Positions 12,937 to 23,295 of a stretch of DNA of 64,000 bases are shown here, piece by piece. Source of the stretch: Cunninghamia lanceolata (taxonomy: Eukaryota > Streptophyta > Pinopsida > Cupressales > Cupressaceae). The notes under the pieces were generated by a model. It was not told the origin of the DNA. It saw only the letters and a list, made by a program, of their open reading frames with translations, and made no database searches. A program made the position numbers and the translations under genes. The stretch lies in contig BSBN01000781.1 in NCBI GenBank assembly GCA_027924645.1, forward strand, positions 186,001-250,000. The letters run 5' to 3'. The stretch's first letter is position 1. Each line of letters starts with the position of its first letter.

Positions 12937-13741
12937 TGATGGTTCAAGAGCAATCTTACATCAACCAAAAAAAATTGCATTTTAGTTTGTTTCTTTTCAT
13001 TTTTCCAATTCAGTTCAAGAAGTTCAGTCGGAAGTAATTTCTGTATTTTGGCCTAGTAGCATTTTTAGATCTTGTGGAGACTTAGCATCTACATTCATTC
13101 ATTTACATCATATCCAGAATTCAGAGATCCGCATTTCAATACCGGAAAGATATCACTACCAGAAGTTGACTATTTCTTAGAGCAGAGCATCCTAATATTC
13201 ACTGGCAACCAGCTGAAGGAGAAACTTGCAGAAGCATTTCCTGATCTTTGGAGCCTAATGACACATCATTCAATGATCTTTGGTTCATGGCCGACCTTCC
13301 CAAGAGATCCACATATCATTCCATTCATTTTCTGGAAGTGTTCTATGCATTTAGGTCCGACCTATCTATGCACACAGGTTACATCTCTTCTTTTGAATTT
13401 TTGATCTTCTTTGGCTGACGCGGAGAAATCTATTGGTCCGGAGATGATATATATTGATGTAATAGATTGCTAGGAAAATTATTCATAACATAGTGATAGC
13501 TGATAGTTTGGATTTTGTACGAAGGAGCTTCAAAGCTTTATCTTGCGCATGTTTGTAATCAAGCCCGTGAGCCCTAATTGTAAGCCCGCATGTTGCCGAC
13601 CGATCTCTATTTGAATTCTATGATATACTAAATGACTGAATCTGCATTTGCTTTATTTCTTTAAGTTGTTTCCATTGTGTTTACTCTTGCTGCACGGTCC
13701 AGATAGTTCACTCTATCAACCCTCCTACCATGACTACACTA
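12937..13741 (+). repeat. 5' LTR of E2
   Basis: It matches 26847-27670 along its length and starts TGATG. It lacks ~14 bp near the start (CAGGAGCATCCTTG) that the 3' LTR has, and ends CTACACTA where the 3' LTR has CTGCACCA. The primer-binding site follows after two bases. Confidence 0.85.
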
Positions 13742-13743
13742 AG

Positions 13744-13754
13744 TGGTATCAGAG
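13744..13754 (+). promoter_or_regulatory. Primer-binding site of E2 (initiator tRNA-Met type)
   Basis: TGGTATCAGAG lies two bases after the 5' LTR, the standard complement of the 3' end of plant initiator tRNA-Met. Confidence 0.85.
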
Positions 13755-13975
13755 TGAAAGTTCAAATCTTTGGGAGTGAATTGAATGAAGTTGGCGAGGG
13801 AATTCCATAAGATCTTGCTGTGGACAGATCACTGAATTGAGGCAGGCTATTTATGTTACAACTGATTGCCAATTATGAGGCAGTTGTCACCTTGTAGCCC
13901 GATCGCCGAACCTGAGGTAGTTTACACTTGATCCTAGGAAGAATGCTGTTGAGGAGAGTTGTTGTTATTGGAACA

Positions 13976-15125
13976 ATGGATGGTAGAATAAATGAGTTGA
14001 TGGAGATAATGAAAATAATTTGAATTTGTTTGGATGCTGTTGAAGAGGATAAGCGAAGAGGATTGACACCGAGACCTAATGTTGAAAGCGATGATGAGGA
14101 AGAATTTCAATATGTTGAAAACACTGGCGAAGCCCTAGGAGGTGATGAAGAAGAAGAATCAGATTAGGTAAAGATGTTGCAAGCTATTTCAAAGATTGGA
14201 AAGAGACCTAGAGTTGATGTGCCAAATTATACTGGTAATCTAAATCCTAAAGAATTGATTGACTAGATAAATGATATGGAAGAATACTTTGAATATGAGG
14301 AAATTGAAGATTTGGAGAAGGTGAAATTTGTGAAGACAAAAATGAAAGGACATGCTGCTATATGGTGGAAAGAAGTTCAGTTGGAAAGAAATAGAAGAGG
14401 AAAAGAAAAGATTACAAAATGGGATAGGATGGTGACAAAGTTGAAGAATCAGTTTATACCTACTGACTATGAGTTGGAACTGTTGAAAAGATTGCAAAAC
14501 CTGAGACAAAAAGAGAAATCTTTGAAGGAGTATACTGAAGAATTTCATAAAATGATCATAAGAACATGGATATAGTGAAGCAAGCAAGGAGAAAGTGGCT
14601 AGACACATCAATGGATTGAGATTGAACATTCAAGAGGAACTAAGTTTGGTGAGGATGACATCTTTGGAAGAAGCATATCAATTTACCCTGAAAGTTGAAG
14701 AGAAGCTAAATAAAAGACATGATTAGAGATAGAGAGGCAGAGGAGGTAAATTTCAGAGAGGTAGGACTTATTCCAGAGGAGATAGATCATATCCGGAGTA
14801 GAACAAGCCTGATAGCCCATTTAAGAAGGATGACATAGATAACAGTGCTTACCGGAGAGATGACATCATTTTTTACTAGAGAGGAAACCCTAGTACATAC
14901 CAGAATGAAGGATACAGAAGAGAAGGAAGAGGATTGGATAATAGAATATTTAGAGGTACTTGTTTCAAGTGTGGAGGTGAAGGACATAGAGCATTTGAAT
15001 GTAATCAAGGTAGTACAAGTAAGAGGATAGAAAATAGTGGAAGAGCAGCCTATGTTGAAGAAGAACTTGTTGAACTAGATGACCCCTGTTCTATTGTAAA
15101 TCAAAGAAAGGAGAATCATTGGTGA
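13976..15125 (+). pseudogene. Gag of E2 (decayed)
   Basis: This is a capsid and nucleocapsid precursor remnant. It starts at the ATG at 13976 with an acidic N-terminus. The capsid domain follows at ~14200-14700, with IWWKEVQ and the FxPxDYE..LLxRLQNLRQ pattern. An Arg/Gly-rich stretch at ~14720-14930 leads to a zinc knuckle CFKCGGEGHRAFEC (CX2CX4HX4C) near 14960-15000. In-frame stops include TGA ~14021, TAG ~14165 and TAG ~14263, the last where Trp is expected. A frameshift occurs near 14570. The frame stops at 15125, close to the start of the protease linker, and the array junction lies 23 bp further on. Confidence 0.85.
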
Positions 15126-15696
15126 TAAGGAGAGCACTATTTCAAACAGAGATCCTTGGTGTGCTTGATGAACCTTGTTGCAGAGCTCCACTATTCGCTT
15201 TTTCTCAAGTGTAGAATGAGCAGATAACTTTTGAGAAATCCCTTATATTGCTCCGTAAACCCTAATATCTGTCTGCAATAAATGCTTCACCTGCATTATT
15301 CTGGTTTACCATGTCTGGACAGCTTGGAGTATCCCGGATTAGTCCTGATCACTGAATATCATCCGGATCTTTAAATCATGAATAAATCTAGGTAACATAT
15401 TACAAGAACATCCCAAACACTCTGTCCAATCCGCAAGACAAGATCGTGCACTTCCGGATCTCTCCGGACCTTTTTGTAATCCTTTATCATACCGGTGCAC
15501 CTCCCTGAACAGGTCTAACTTAATCGAACACAGCTTCTTCATAACTCCATGCGGACCTCTGAAAACTTGACTGAAGCATCTCAGGACTTATATCTACAAA
15601 CCCTTTAATCCGCATCTTGTGCCACATCCGGCACAACTTGTTTGGCTGGGGGAACAGAATCTTCCTTGAGTCTCCCCCTGAGCCTGAGCTCACTTT

Positions 15697-16875
15697 TTAA
15701 TTTCCGGAAGAAATATCAGCACCAGAATCTGGTGCGGATCCAACCTCTACATTCTCTGAGCTTTTCTTCACCCAAATCTTGCTCATCTGATTCCTAACTT
15801 CATCCGCATTCATCTTTTGTTTACCCTTGTCTTGATTCTGATTATATACCGGACCTCTTTTGTCCTGATTCTTGTTTCTGCAGACTTTAGCATTATGACC
15901 GGACCTATTGCAGATTTGGCAAATAACATTTCTTTGCATATTTAACTGATATCCCCTTGATCTGCATTGATTAGCCATATGACCTATTCTATTGCATGTA
16001 AAGCATCTACCTTTGAATGATTTGTTTACTTGCATAATTCTGCATTCATGGGATTTGTGTCCATACCTTTTGCAGTTGAAGCACTGTCCGGAGAAGGATG
16101 AATTAATCTGATTCACTCTCATTCTGCACTGATTAGCTTTGTGACCAAAGTGGTTGCAGCTGTGGCAGTATCCATTGAAGGATGGATATCTTTGAGCGTT
16201 TGGCTGTCTTACCGGAGGTCTTCTAGGCCTGCTCCTTGGATTTTCTGATCCAAGATTCTTCTGACCGGATCCGGAGCTTTCTCCTTTCTCATATCCCAAG
16301 CCATACTTGTCATCTGTCCTCTTTTGACTTCCAAGAAGAACTTCAAGTTGAGCAGAACTTATCTTGAATTTCTCTTTATATTCATTTGCTGTTTGAAGGT
16401 CTCTTTTGAGGGAGGCAATTTGATCCTCAAGTTTTCCTTCATTATCTTTGGAATCTTCAAGATCAGATTCAAGGTGTCTGATAATCCTGTCCATCTGGTG
16501 GCATTCTTCTGATTTTTCTTTAAGAGATTGTCTTAGATTGTCTTCAGCCTTTCTTTTTTCTTCAATCTCTTGAGTAAACTTTATAGTTCCTGATTCCATT
16601 TCATGTCTTAACATAATGACTTCTTTTGATAACTTTTCACATAACTTGGTTTGCTCAGTCAATTCCTCACTTGTATTGCTTTCTTCACTTTGTCTTGCCA
16701 ACTGTTGAAGCAGCTCCTTTCTCTTTTTCATAGAGAGACTTAATTTGTCTTTTAATTCTCTCATGAATTCATCAGCCTGTTTGAGTCTTTCCTTTAATTC
16801 ACTGACTTCAGAATTTGACTGTTCAAGATCCTCAAGGGCAGTCTTGAGTTGCTCCCTTAAACCATATGCATCCAT
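15697..16875 (-). CDS. E3 gag-like zinc-knuckle protein, second copy
   Basis: It encodes the same 392-residue protein as 22052-23230: coiled coil at residues 1-180, then four CX2CX4HX4C knuckles at residues 237-332. The copy lies in the partial unit left of the 16941-18031 LTR, 52 bp after its own primer-binding site. The partial unit ends at 15149, so it has no ORF2 or 3' LTR, yet the ORF is unbroken. An intact protein in a truncated unit points to a recent event. The unit also carries the 67-codon ORF at 15339-15542, which differs from its sister at 21694-21897 by one residue (His for Leu). Confidence 0.75.
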   Translation of the reverse strand: MDAYGLREQLKTALEDLEQSNSEVSELKERLKQADEFMRELKDKLSLSMKKRKELLQQLARQSEESNTSEELTEQTKLCEKLSKEVIMLRHEMESGTIKFTQEIEEKRKAEDNLRQSLKEKSEECHQMDRIIRHLESDLEDSKDNEGKLEDQIASLKRDLQTANEYKEKFKISSAQLEVLLGSQKRTDDKYGLGYEKGESSGSGQKNLGSENPRSRPRRPPVRQPNAQRYPSFNGYCHSCNHFGHKANQCRMRVNQINSSFSGQCFNCKRYGHKSHECRIMQVNKSFKGRCFTCNRIGHMANQCRSRGYQLNMQRNVICQICNRSGHNAKVCRNKNQDKRGPVYNQNQDKGKQKMNADEVRNQMSKIWVKKSSENVEVGSAPDSGADISSGN

Positions 16876-16926
16876 TTGAAATCCCAGATCTTCCTCAAGC
16901 TGTTAGGCTCTATTAGGAGGAACTTA

Positions 16927-16938
16927 GCTCTGATACCA
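16927..16938 (-). promoter_or_regulatory. Primer-binding site, second E3 unit
   Basis: TGGTATCAGAGC on the - strand lies two bases after the LTR end CAACA. It is complementary to initiator tRNA-Met. Confidence 0.85.
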
Positions 16939-16940
16939 AT

Positions 16941-18031
16941 TGTTGATAACTGAGAGGGGGGGGTGAATCAGTTATCCTAATTATTTCCCTTATTAAACTT
17001 TCTTTTAATTGAAGCAGCATAAAATCAAACACAAAACATTAACCATGAAATAAGAAACACATGACACAGTATTTTTGACGTGGAAACCCTGTTAAGGGAG
17101 AAAACCACGGGGTGATTAACCCAAGAATTATTCTCTGTTAGAAGAATAGGAAATTACAAAATGGCACTTGCCAATTAGGGCTCACTGCCCGAGCACACTG
17201 CTCACAAGAGGCTCACTGCCTACAAGAAGACACACTGTCTTACAAAGTGATAAGAATCACAGTCTTGAACTGATTGGAAGCATCTGCATATGCTGGAGTT
17301 CAGTTCCGGTTAGGTTCAGTATACTGATCTGCTGCACTTCATCTTTCCTCTGTTCTTTAGTCTGCTGTCCTTTCACATACCGGATCTTTCTTGCTACTTC
17401 TGCTCTACTCTGGACTTGTTCGCATATACTCTCGCACACTTCACACTTTTTACAACTAAATCCATCCTCTATATATATCCGCACAAGTAATTTCTTCACC
17501 TTTCTAGTCGGCATCCGGAACAGTCTATTTTCTTACAAACTTAGTTCTGTCGGCTGAATCCTTGCTCACCAAGCAATGCAGATCAAGTATATACTTGTAG
17601 ATATCATCAATTATGTCGGCCAAACATGATTCATGCCTCCGTAACCTCTATCATCATCTGTAACACATCCGGAAAGTAGTCTGATACTCTATCAGTCAGT
17701 TCTTCCTCTGTTTTCACTGTCTCTCAGGAATCCGGTACTCAACTATTCATATCTTTTTCTTTGTCCATCTCCGGAGGCTAAATCCTTGGAATATACTACT
17801 CAAGATAGTCCTCTTGACTTCCCCAGATCCGCACTGTGCCAAGACACTTCCTCTGAGAGATCTGGACCAATCTGTCGGACCTTGCCACATGCTCTGTTCT
17901 TGTTCACCGGACCACAACAATCTTCAATCTGACATCCGGTAGAGATATATCATGACTTGCGGATATGTGGGATGACCTTTGTTGCCATCAATGACAACAA
18001 CCATGAATCCATATAGTGTCTCTTGCCAACA
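16941..18031 (-). repeat. E3 LTR, shared by two units
   Basis: The 1091-bp LTR has inverted ends TGTTG...CAACA. On the - strand it is preceded by a polypurine tract (3' LTR of the full unit) and followed by a primer-binding site (5' LTR of the truncated unit). A TATATATA box lies near 17471-17478. Against 23296-24387 I count six substitutions, all C/T transitions, and one 1-bp indel. The U5 part carries the GTGGAAACCC...GGGAGAAAACCAC block common in plant copia LTRs. Confidence 0.9.
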
Positions 18032-18188
18032 ATCTCCCCCTTTGGCATTGATGGCAACACTTAGTGAAAAATGACTAAGTGTTTACACTATGCTCCCCCT
18101 TTGCTGATGCTCTTGTCTTTATATACAATTTCTGGAACTCCCCCTGAGTTGGATTCCTCATTTTTCACTGCTCCTCACTCCCCCTTTG
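18032..18188 (-). promoter_or_regulatory. Polypurine tract of E3, reiterated four times
   Basis: AAAGGGGGAGAT (18032-18043) directly abuts the 3' LTR and should prime plus-strand synthesis. Similar - strand tracts with GGGGGAG occur at about 18093-18103, 18137-18146 and 18177-18188. Repeated polypurine tracts upstream of the 3' LTR are, to my knowledge, a hallmark of Sireviruses. The same four tracts are seen in the older copy at 62891-63050. Confidence 0.75.
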
Positions 18189-18264
18189 ACATCAATGGCA
18201 AAGGGTAGGGTCCGCACACCAAAATTTTCAAAAATTTTCTATATATAGCCGCATATTTACATAT

Positions 18265-21200
18265 TCACATATACTGCAGAATGTCTGCAAAGGATGTCTG
18301 CAGTTGAACCATTTCAGTAGCCCAACTAAGCTTCATTCTGTCCAAGATTGAAATGTGACCACTCAACAAAAATGCAAAAGCTTCTGCCCGCCTGAGATCT
18401 GTCGGATCTTTTGTATGGGCGGTGGTCTGGGCATCACTGATGGCCTCATGCATAGTTTCCAACTTAGGGACTATAATCCTTCTAAGTTCTCCCATCCGGT
18501 TGGTAATGTTCTTCCTCTCCTTCTCAAGATTCTTTATTTCATTCAAGACTGCAATAGTCTGACATTCTTGATTTATTATAGAGGAAGAGAGAGGATCAAA
18601 ACTTTGAGATAAGCTTTGAAGCTTGTCCTGTTCCTCTTTTATTTTCTTGTCAATTGCTGCTGTTGCCTTTGACCAAGATATACAAAATTTGTAGATGTCA
18701 CCGCCATCCTTAAGAGCATTTTCTAAGCTCTTTATTCCAATGCTTACAATCTTCCTATCCTTAGAGATTAATTCTAATATTTCAGAAAATCTCTTATCCA
18801 AAAATTCCTTCCGGACCTTTTCTTCAGCTGATTTTTCTAGAGAATTAAAATGTGTATCAATACTGCTGACTAAGGTTTTTAGATTACCGGAAGTGGAGGC
18901 TGTCGGATCTATCTGGATTGATGGCATGATCTTTACAAGTACTCCGGAAGCAGCCTCTATCAACTCACAATCTTCCATATGAGACTTCAGGAGCTTTTCA
19001 TTTGCCTTGGCATTTGCAAATGAAGCTATCTTCATTGTTTGTACCGGAGAGAGAGAGTCAAAATCAAATGGACCTTTTAGAAGCTCCGGTTCATCAATAT
19101 CTAGAGTTTCTTTGCTCAAAAATTGTTGAACAGTTTGTGCAGTGTCTCTTGCCGGAGACAGATGTTTCTTTTCTTCTGCAGTCTTAGAACTGTCAACCTC
19201 TTTGTCTGTCACCACTGCTTCCTTCTCCTGCAATTGCTCTTCTTCTTTGGATCCGGAGACTGTAGGGGAAACCGGAGGAGAGATGCTTGCTTGTTCATGG
19301 GCCACTTCTTCTGGAGCAGAGGGTCCCAAGTCCTCACTTGTCTGTTCATGGCTCACTTCTTCCGGAACAGAAGATTCCAAATCAGCAGCTGTTTCTGCAC
19401 CTAAGTCCTCTACAACAGGAAGATTGAACCTTTTGAAGGCCTTCCGGAGGATCTCTTCTGTCTCTTGTGCCACTTTGTCAGTCTCACCAAGCATGAGCTG
19501 ATTCATCCTGGCTTTACTTCTGAACTCATCTCTGCAGTCCTTGAAGATCATGTTCATTGTCTTGGGATCAATTTGAGGATATAGCTGAATAGCTATCTGC
19601 TCCCGGATCTCAAGATCTTTGGCATGAGCATTATTCTTTCTTACTTCCATTTCCTTCTCTAGGCTTTTAGGAATGAGAGATATGATCTCAATGAAAGCCT
19701 TATTGTATGTGTTCAGATATTTAACTGTGGCTTCCTGCAGAGTCTTTTGGTCTGCCTCACTGAAGTCATCATAGGATTCAGTCATTGGTTGAAGGTTTCC
19801 ATCCACCGTGACCGACTTGATTATGCTCTCTAGTGACAGAGTGGGCTTTTCAACAGTTACCTCTGCCATTTCCTCCTTGTCTTGGCCTGTGGAGGGCTTA
19901 CCGGATCCTTTCTTTTTCTGTTTCTTTACTTCTCTTACTCCTTCATCTGATTCTGTCTCCTCTTCATCCTTTTGGCTTCCATAAGCCCTTGTGGCTTTTG
20001 CCTTTGATCTCTTTCCGGATGCCTGGACTTCCGGTTTTGAACTTTTGGTTGAGGGAGGTGCAGATCTCTTTGTTGATCTGGTCCGGGTGGGAGCTCCAAC
20101 CGGAGCACTTTCTTTGCTTTTCTCTTCTTCCTCAGCCTTTCTCCTCTTTTCCCGGCTGGCATCAAGTGCCTCTTTTGAGATGCCTAGGCCTTGAGCAATG
20201 TGCTCTACTTCTTTTCTCACTTTTCTCTTAATCTCAGGTTCCCTGAGTTCTACATGTAATTTCACGCTCAGCTCCTCAAAGGTTCCAAACCTTTCTGCCT
20301 TAGGATCTTTGGGCTGACTTAGCATGTGTTGAACATGCAGCTCTACTATCTGTTCATCAACTTCATACCCCATGGGCATGATCCAGACAGTCCTTGGCTC
20401 CACTGCCTCCATTAGGCACTGATCAGTGTCAACCATAAAACATACTGAGTCCTTGTATTTCTCAATGAGAGACTGGGGAATTCTCTCTCTTGCTTGCATC
20501 ATGCTCTGAAAGTTTTTGAAGTATCCCCATAGAGCTGTATTTCTCGCTTTTGCATCCCCAAGTCCATGCAAATAGTCTCTTATCTGGACTGCAACAGGTT
20601 TGTCATTCTGCCATACCCATCCACTTGTTCCGGGTAGCTCATTCATGAAGTAAAAGAATAGACATACAATGAGAGTACCATACTTAAAGGAGTTCTTCTT
20701 GTCTTTCTTGATTTTCTGTACATTTTCCATCAATTGGCTTAGTAGTAGTTCACAAAGATCATAATCTGCATTCTTTCTTAGCATTTCATATGCTGTGTAT
20801 ATTGCAGTTCCGGATACAGAATTCTCCCTGCTGGAGTGATAGATCTTGTATCCTATTATCATTGATGCATATTTGATATCCGGATCCGAAATATCTTCAA
20901 TGGTCATTGCCCTCTTATCATATTTTGATCCGGTGGCCTCAGTTACAACGTTGTTCTTGACAGATTTGAGGATAGGTACCCCCCCGGAAGAGTATAGACC
21001 AGTTACTGCTCTAATTGCTTCTTTTGTGATCTTACAGGGTCTATCTAGCCAAAGGAAGTTGTCATGCATCCTGCTCAGTACATACCGGACCCATTCATCT
21101 TCTTCAAAGCTAGGGAAATGAATGAATTGCTCAAATTGTTTCTTCTGGATACCCTTATACTCTGGTTTGAGCTCAAAAGCATTGTCTATCAGTTGCTTGT

Positions 21201-21399
21201 GATAGAGGTCTCTTAATTTGAATTCCCCAAATTCCTCAATGTTTGCGTGTATGTAAACCCTAATATCTTCAGTATGTAAGACTCCGTGGGGAACACTAGA
21301 GAAGGCTCCTAGTGGATCTACCTCCAATGATTTGTAGGGATGTTTCTTGAATGAGGGGCGAGGTCTATCAGAGATCTTAACTATGTTTGGAGTAGCCAT
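18265..21399 (-). CDS. E3 ORF2: intact 1044-residue protein of unknown function
   Basis: A complete ORF occupies the place between the gag-like ORF and the 3' LTR where pol or a 3' ORF would be. There are no RT, integrase or protease motifs. Residues 1-400 look globular, with a KITKEAIRAVTGL-like turn at 123-135 and a hydrophobic run GTLIVCLFFYFM at 241-252 that could be a buried helix or a weak membrane segment. Residues 405-505 are highly charged with Lys/Arg clusters resembling nuclear localisation signals (KRSKAK, KKQKKK). Residues 675-705 hold a short duplication (SVPEEVSHEQ and SAPEEVAHEQ). Residues 750-1044 are helical and coiled-coil-like. The overall plan resembles the decayed 3' ORFs at 3029-6018 and 10414-28640, and its position resembles the env-like ORF of Sireviruses. 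Its homolog at 63138-64000 is decayed. The start is the first ATG after the spacer. Function unknown. Confidence 0.85.
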   Translation of the reverse strand: MATPNIVKISDRPRPSFKKHPYKSLEVDPLGAFSSVPHGVLHTEDIRVYIHANIEEFGEFKLRDLYHKQLIDNAFELKPEYKGIQKKQFEQFIHFPSFEEDEWVRYVLSRMHDNFLWLDRPCKITKEAIRAVTGLYSSGGVPILKSVKNNVVTEATGSKYDKRAMTIEDISDPDIKYASMIIGYKIYHSSRENSVSGTAIYTAYEMLRKNADYDLCELLLSQLMENVQKIKKDKKNSFKYGTLIVCLFFYFMNELPGTSGWVWQNDKPVAVQIRDYLHGLGDAKARNTALWGYFKNFQSMMQARERIPQSLIEKYKDSVCFMVDTDQCLMEAVEPRTVWIMPMGYEVDEQIVELHVQHMLSQPKDPKAERFGTFEELSVKLHVELREPEIKRKVRKEVEHIAQGLGISKEALDASREKRRKAEEEEKSKESAPVGAPTRTRSTKRSAPPSTKSSKPEVQASGKRSKAKATRAYGSQKDEEETESDEGVREVKKQKKKGSGKPSTGQDKEEMAEVTVEKPTLSLESIIKSVTVDGNLQPMTESYDDFSEADQKTLQEATVKYLNTYNKAFIEIISLIPKSLEKEMEVRKNNAHAKDLEIREQIAIQLYPQIDPKTMNMIFKDCRDEFRSKARMNQLMLGETDKVAQETEEILRKAFKRFNLPVVEDLGAETAADLESSVPEEVSHEQTSEDLGPSAPEEVAHEQASISPPVSPTVSGSKEEEQLQEKEAVVTDKEVDSSKTAEEKKHLSPARDTAQTVQQFLSKETLDIDEPELLKGPFDFDSLSPVQTMKIASFANAKANEKLLKSHMEDCELIEAASGVLVKIMPSIQIDPTASTSGNLKTLVSSIDTHFNSLEKSAEEKVRKEFLDKRFSEILELISKDRKIVSIGIKSLENALKDGGDIYKFCISWSKATAAIDKKIKEEQDKLQSLSQSFDPLSSSIINQECQTIAVLNEIKNLEKERKNITNRMGELRRIIVPKLETMHEAISDAQTTAHTKDPTDLRRAEAFAFLLSGHISILDRMKLSWATEMVQLQTSFADILQYM

Positions 21400-21503
21400 T
21401 CTTCAAAGATTTGCAGTGAGGCAATGAAAACGAAGAATACCTTATGCGCCTTCGGTTTGCACGGAGTGGTTGGATTGATTTCTTTATGCAATAGCTTCGG
21501 CAG

Positions 21504-22051
21504 GAGATCCTTGGTGTGCTTGATGAACCTTGTTGCAGAGCTCCACTATTCGCTTTTTCTCAAGTGTAGAATGAGCAGATAACTTTTGAGAAATCCCTTA
21601 TATTGCTCCGCAAACCCTAATATCTGTCTGCAATAAATGCTTCACCTGCATTATTCCGGTTTACCATGTCTGGACAGCTTGGAGTATCCCGGATTAGTCC
21701 TGATCACTGAATATCATCCGGATCTTTAAATCATGAATAAATCTAGGTAACATATTACAAGAACATCCCAAACACTCTGTCCAATCCGCAAGACAAGATC
21801 GTGCACTTCCGGATCTCTCCGGACCTTTTTGTAATCCTTTATCATACCGGAGCACCTCCCTGAACAGGTCTAACTTAATCGAACACAGCTTCTTCATAAC
21901 TCCATGCGGACCTCTGAAAACTTGACTGAAGCATCTCAGGACTTATATCTACAAACCCTTTAATCCGCATCTTGTGCCACATCCGGCACAACTTGTTTGG
22001 CTGGGGGAACAGAATCTTCCTTGAGTCTCCCCCTGAGCCTGAGCTCACTTT
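21504..22051 (-). other. E3 spacer between gag-like ORF and ORF2
   Basis: About 550 bp lies between the gag-like stop and the edge of the duplicated segment, plus ~100 bp up to the ORF2 ATG. It holds one 67-codon ORF (21694-21897) that I do not recognise. No protease, RT or integrase motif is visible in any frame, so this is where pol is missing. Confidence 0.6.
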
Positions 22052-23230
22052 TTAATTTCCGGAAGAAATATCAGCACCAGAATCTGGTGCGGATCCAACC
22101 TCTACATTCTCTGAGCTTTTCTTCACCCAAATCTTGCTCATCTGATTCCTAACTTCATCCGCATTCATCTTTTGTTTACCCTTGTCTTGATTCTGATTAT
22201 ATACCGGACCTCTTTTGTCCTGATTCTTGTTTCTGCAGACTTTAGCATTATGACCGGACCTATTGCAGATTTGGCAAATAACATTTCTTTGCATATTTAA
22301 CTGATATCCCCTTGATCTGCATTGATTAGCCATATGACCTATTCTATTGCATGTAAAGCATCTACCTTTGAATGATTTGTTTACTTGCATAATTCTGCAT
22401 TCATGGGATTTGTGTCCATACCTTTTGCAGTTGAAGCACTGTCCGGAGAAGGATGAATTAATCTGATTCACTCTCATTCTGCACTGATTAGCTTTGTGAC
22501 CAAAGTGGTTGCAGCTGTGGCAGTATCCATTGAAGGATGGATATCTTTGAGCGTTTGGCTGTCTTACCGGAGGTCTTCTAGGCCTGCTCCTTGGATTTTC
22601 TGATCCAAGATTCTTCTGACCGGATCCGGAGCTTTCTCCTTTCTCATATCCCAAGCCATACTTGTCATCTGTCCTCTTTTGACTTCCAAGAAGAACTTCA
22701 AGTTGAGCAGAACTTATCTTGAATTTCTCTTTATATTCATTTGCTGTTTGAAGGTCTCTTTTGAGGGAGGCAATTTGATCCTCAAGTTTTCCTTCATTAT
22801 CTTTGGAATCTTCAAGATCAGATTCAAGGTGTCTGATAATCCTGTCCATCTGGTGGCATTCTTCTGATTTTTCTTTAAGAGATTGTCTTAGATTGTCTTC
22901 AGCCTTTCTTTTTTCTTCAATCTCTTGAGTAAACTTTATAGTTCCTGATTCCATTTCATGTCTTAACATAATGACTTCTTTTGATAACTTTTCACATAAC
23001 TTGGTTTGCTCAGTCAATTCCTCACTTGTATTGCTTTCTTCACTTTGTCTTGCCAACTGTTGAAGCAGCTCCTTTCTCTTTTTCATAGAGAGACTTAATT
23101 TGTCTTTTAATTCTCTCATGAATTCATCAGCCTGTTTGAGTCTTTCCTTTAATTCACTGACTTCAGAATTTGACTGTTCAAGATCCTCAAGGGCAGTCTT
23201 GAGTTGCTCCCTTAAACCATATGCATCCAT
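22052..23230 (-). CDS. E3 gag-like protein: coiled coil plus four CCHC zinc knuckles
   Basis: It probably packages element RNA. It is 392 residues long. Residues 1-180 are heptad-rich and predicted as a long coiled coil. DDKYGLGYEKGES at 188-200 resembles the stretch before the knuckle in Ty1/copia gag proteins. Four knuckles of the form CX2CX4HX4C follow, with first Cys at 237, 265, 291 and 319. The C-terminus is Lys/Asn-rich and ends after APDSGADISSGN, possibly a relic of the region that led into protease. The usual N-terminal capsid domain of copia gag is absent. The ATG lies 51 bp after the primer-binding site. Four knuckles is more than the one or two usual in plant copia elements. The protein is identical to that at 15697-16875. 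Confidence 0.85.
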   Translation of the reverse strand: MDAYGLREQLKTALEDLEQSNSEVSELKERLKQADEFMRELKDKLSLSMKKRKELLQQLARQSEESNTSEELTEQTKLCEKLSKEVIMLRHEMESGTIKFTQEIEEKRKAEDNLRQSLKEKSEECHQMDRIIRHLESDLEDSKDNEGKLEDQIASLKRDLQTANEYKEKFKISSAQLEVLLGSQKRTDDKYGLGYEKGESSGSGQKNLGSENPRSRPRRPPVRQPNAQRYPSFNGYCHSCNHFGHKANQCRMRVNQINSSFSGQCFNCKRYGHKSHECRIMQVNKSFKGRCFTCNRIGHMANQCRSRGYQLNMQRNVICQICNRSGHNAKVCRNKNQDKRGPVYNQNQDKGKQKMNADEVRNQMSKIWVKKSSENVEVGSAPDSGADISSGN

Positions 23231-23281
23231 TTGAAATCCCAGATCTTCCTCAAGCTGTTAGGCTCTATTAGGAGGAACTTA

Positions 23282-23293
23282 GCTCTGATACCA
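23282..23293 (-). promoter_or_regulatory. Primer-binding site of full-length E3
   Basis: TGGTATCAGAGC on the - strand lies two bases after the 5' LTR end, of the initiator tRNA-Met type. Confidence 0.9.
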
Positions 23294-23295
23294 AT

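Noticed and set aside
18355..21121. + strand ORFs opposite ORF2, up to 132 codons
   Set aside because: Shadows of the 1044-codon - strand ORF; no independent start context or domain.
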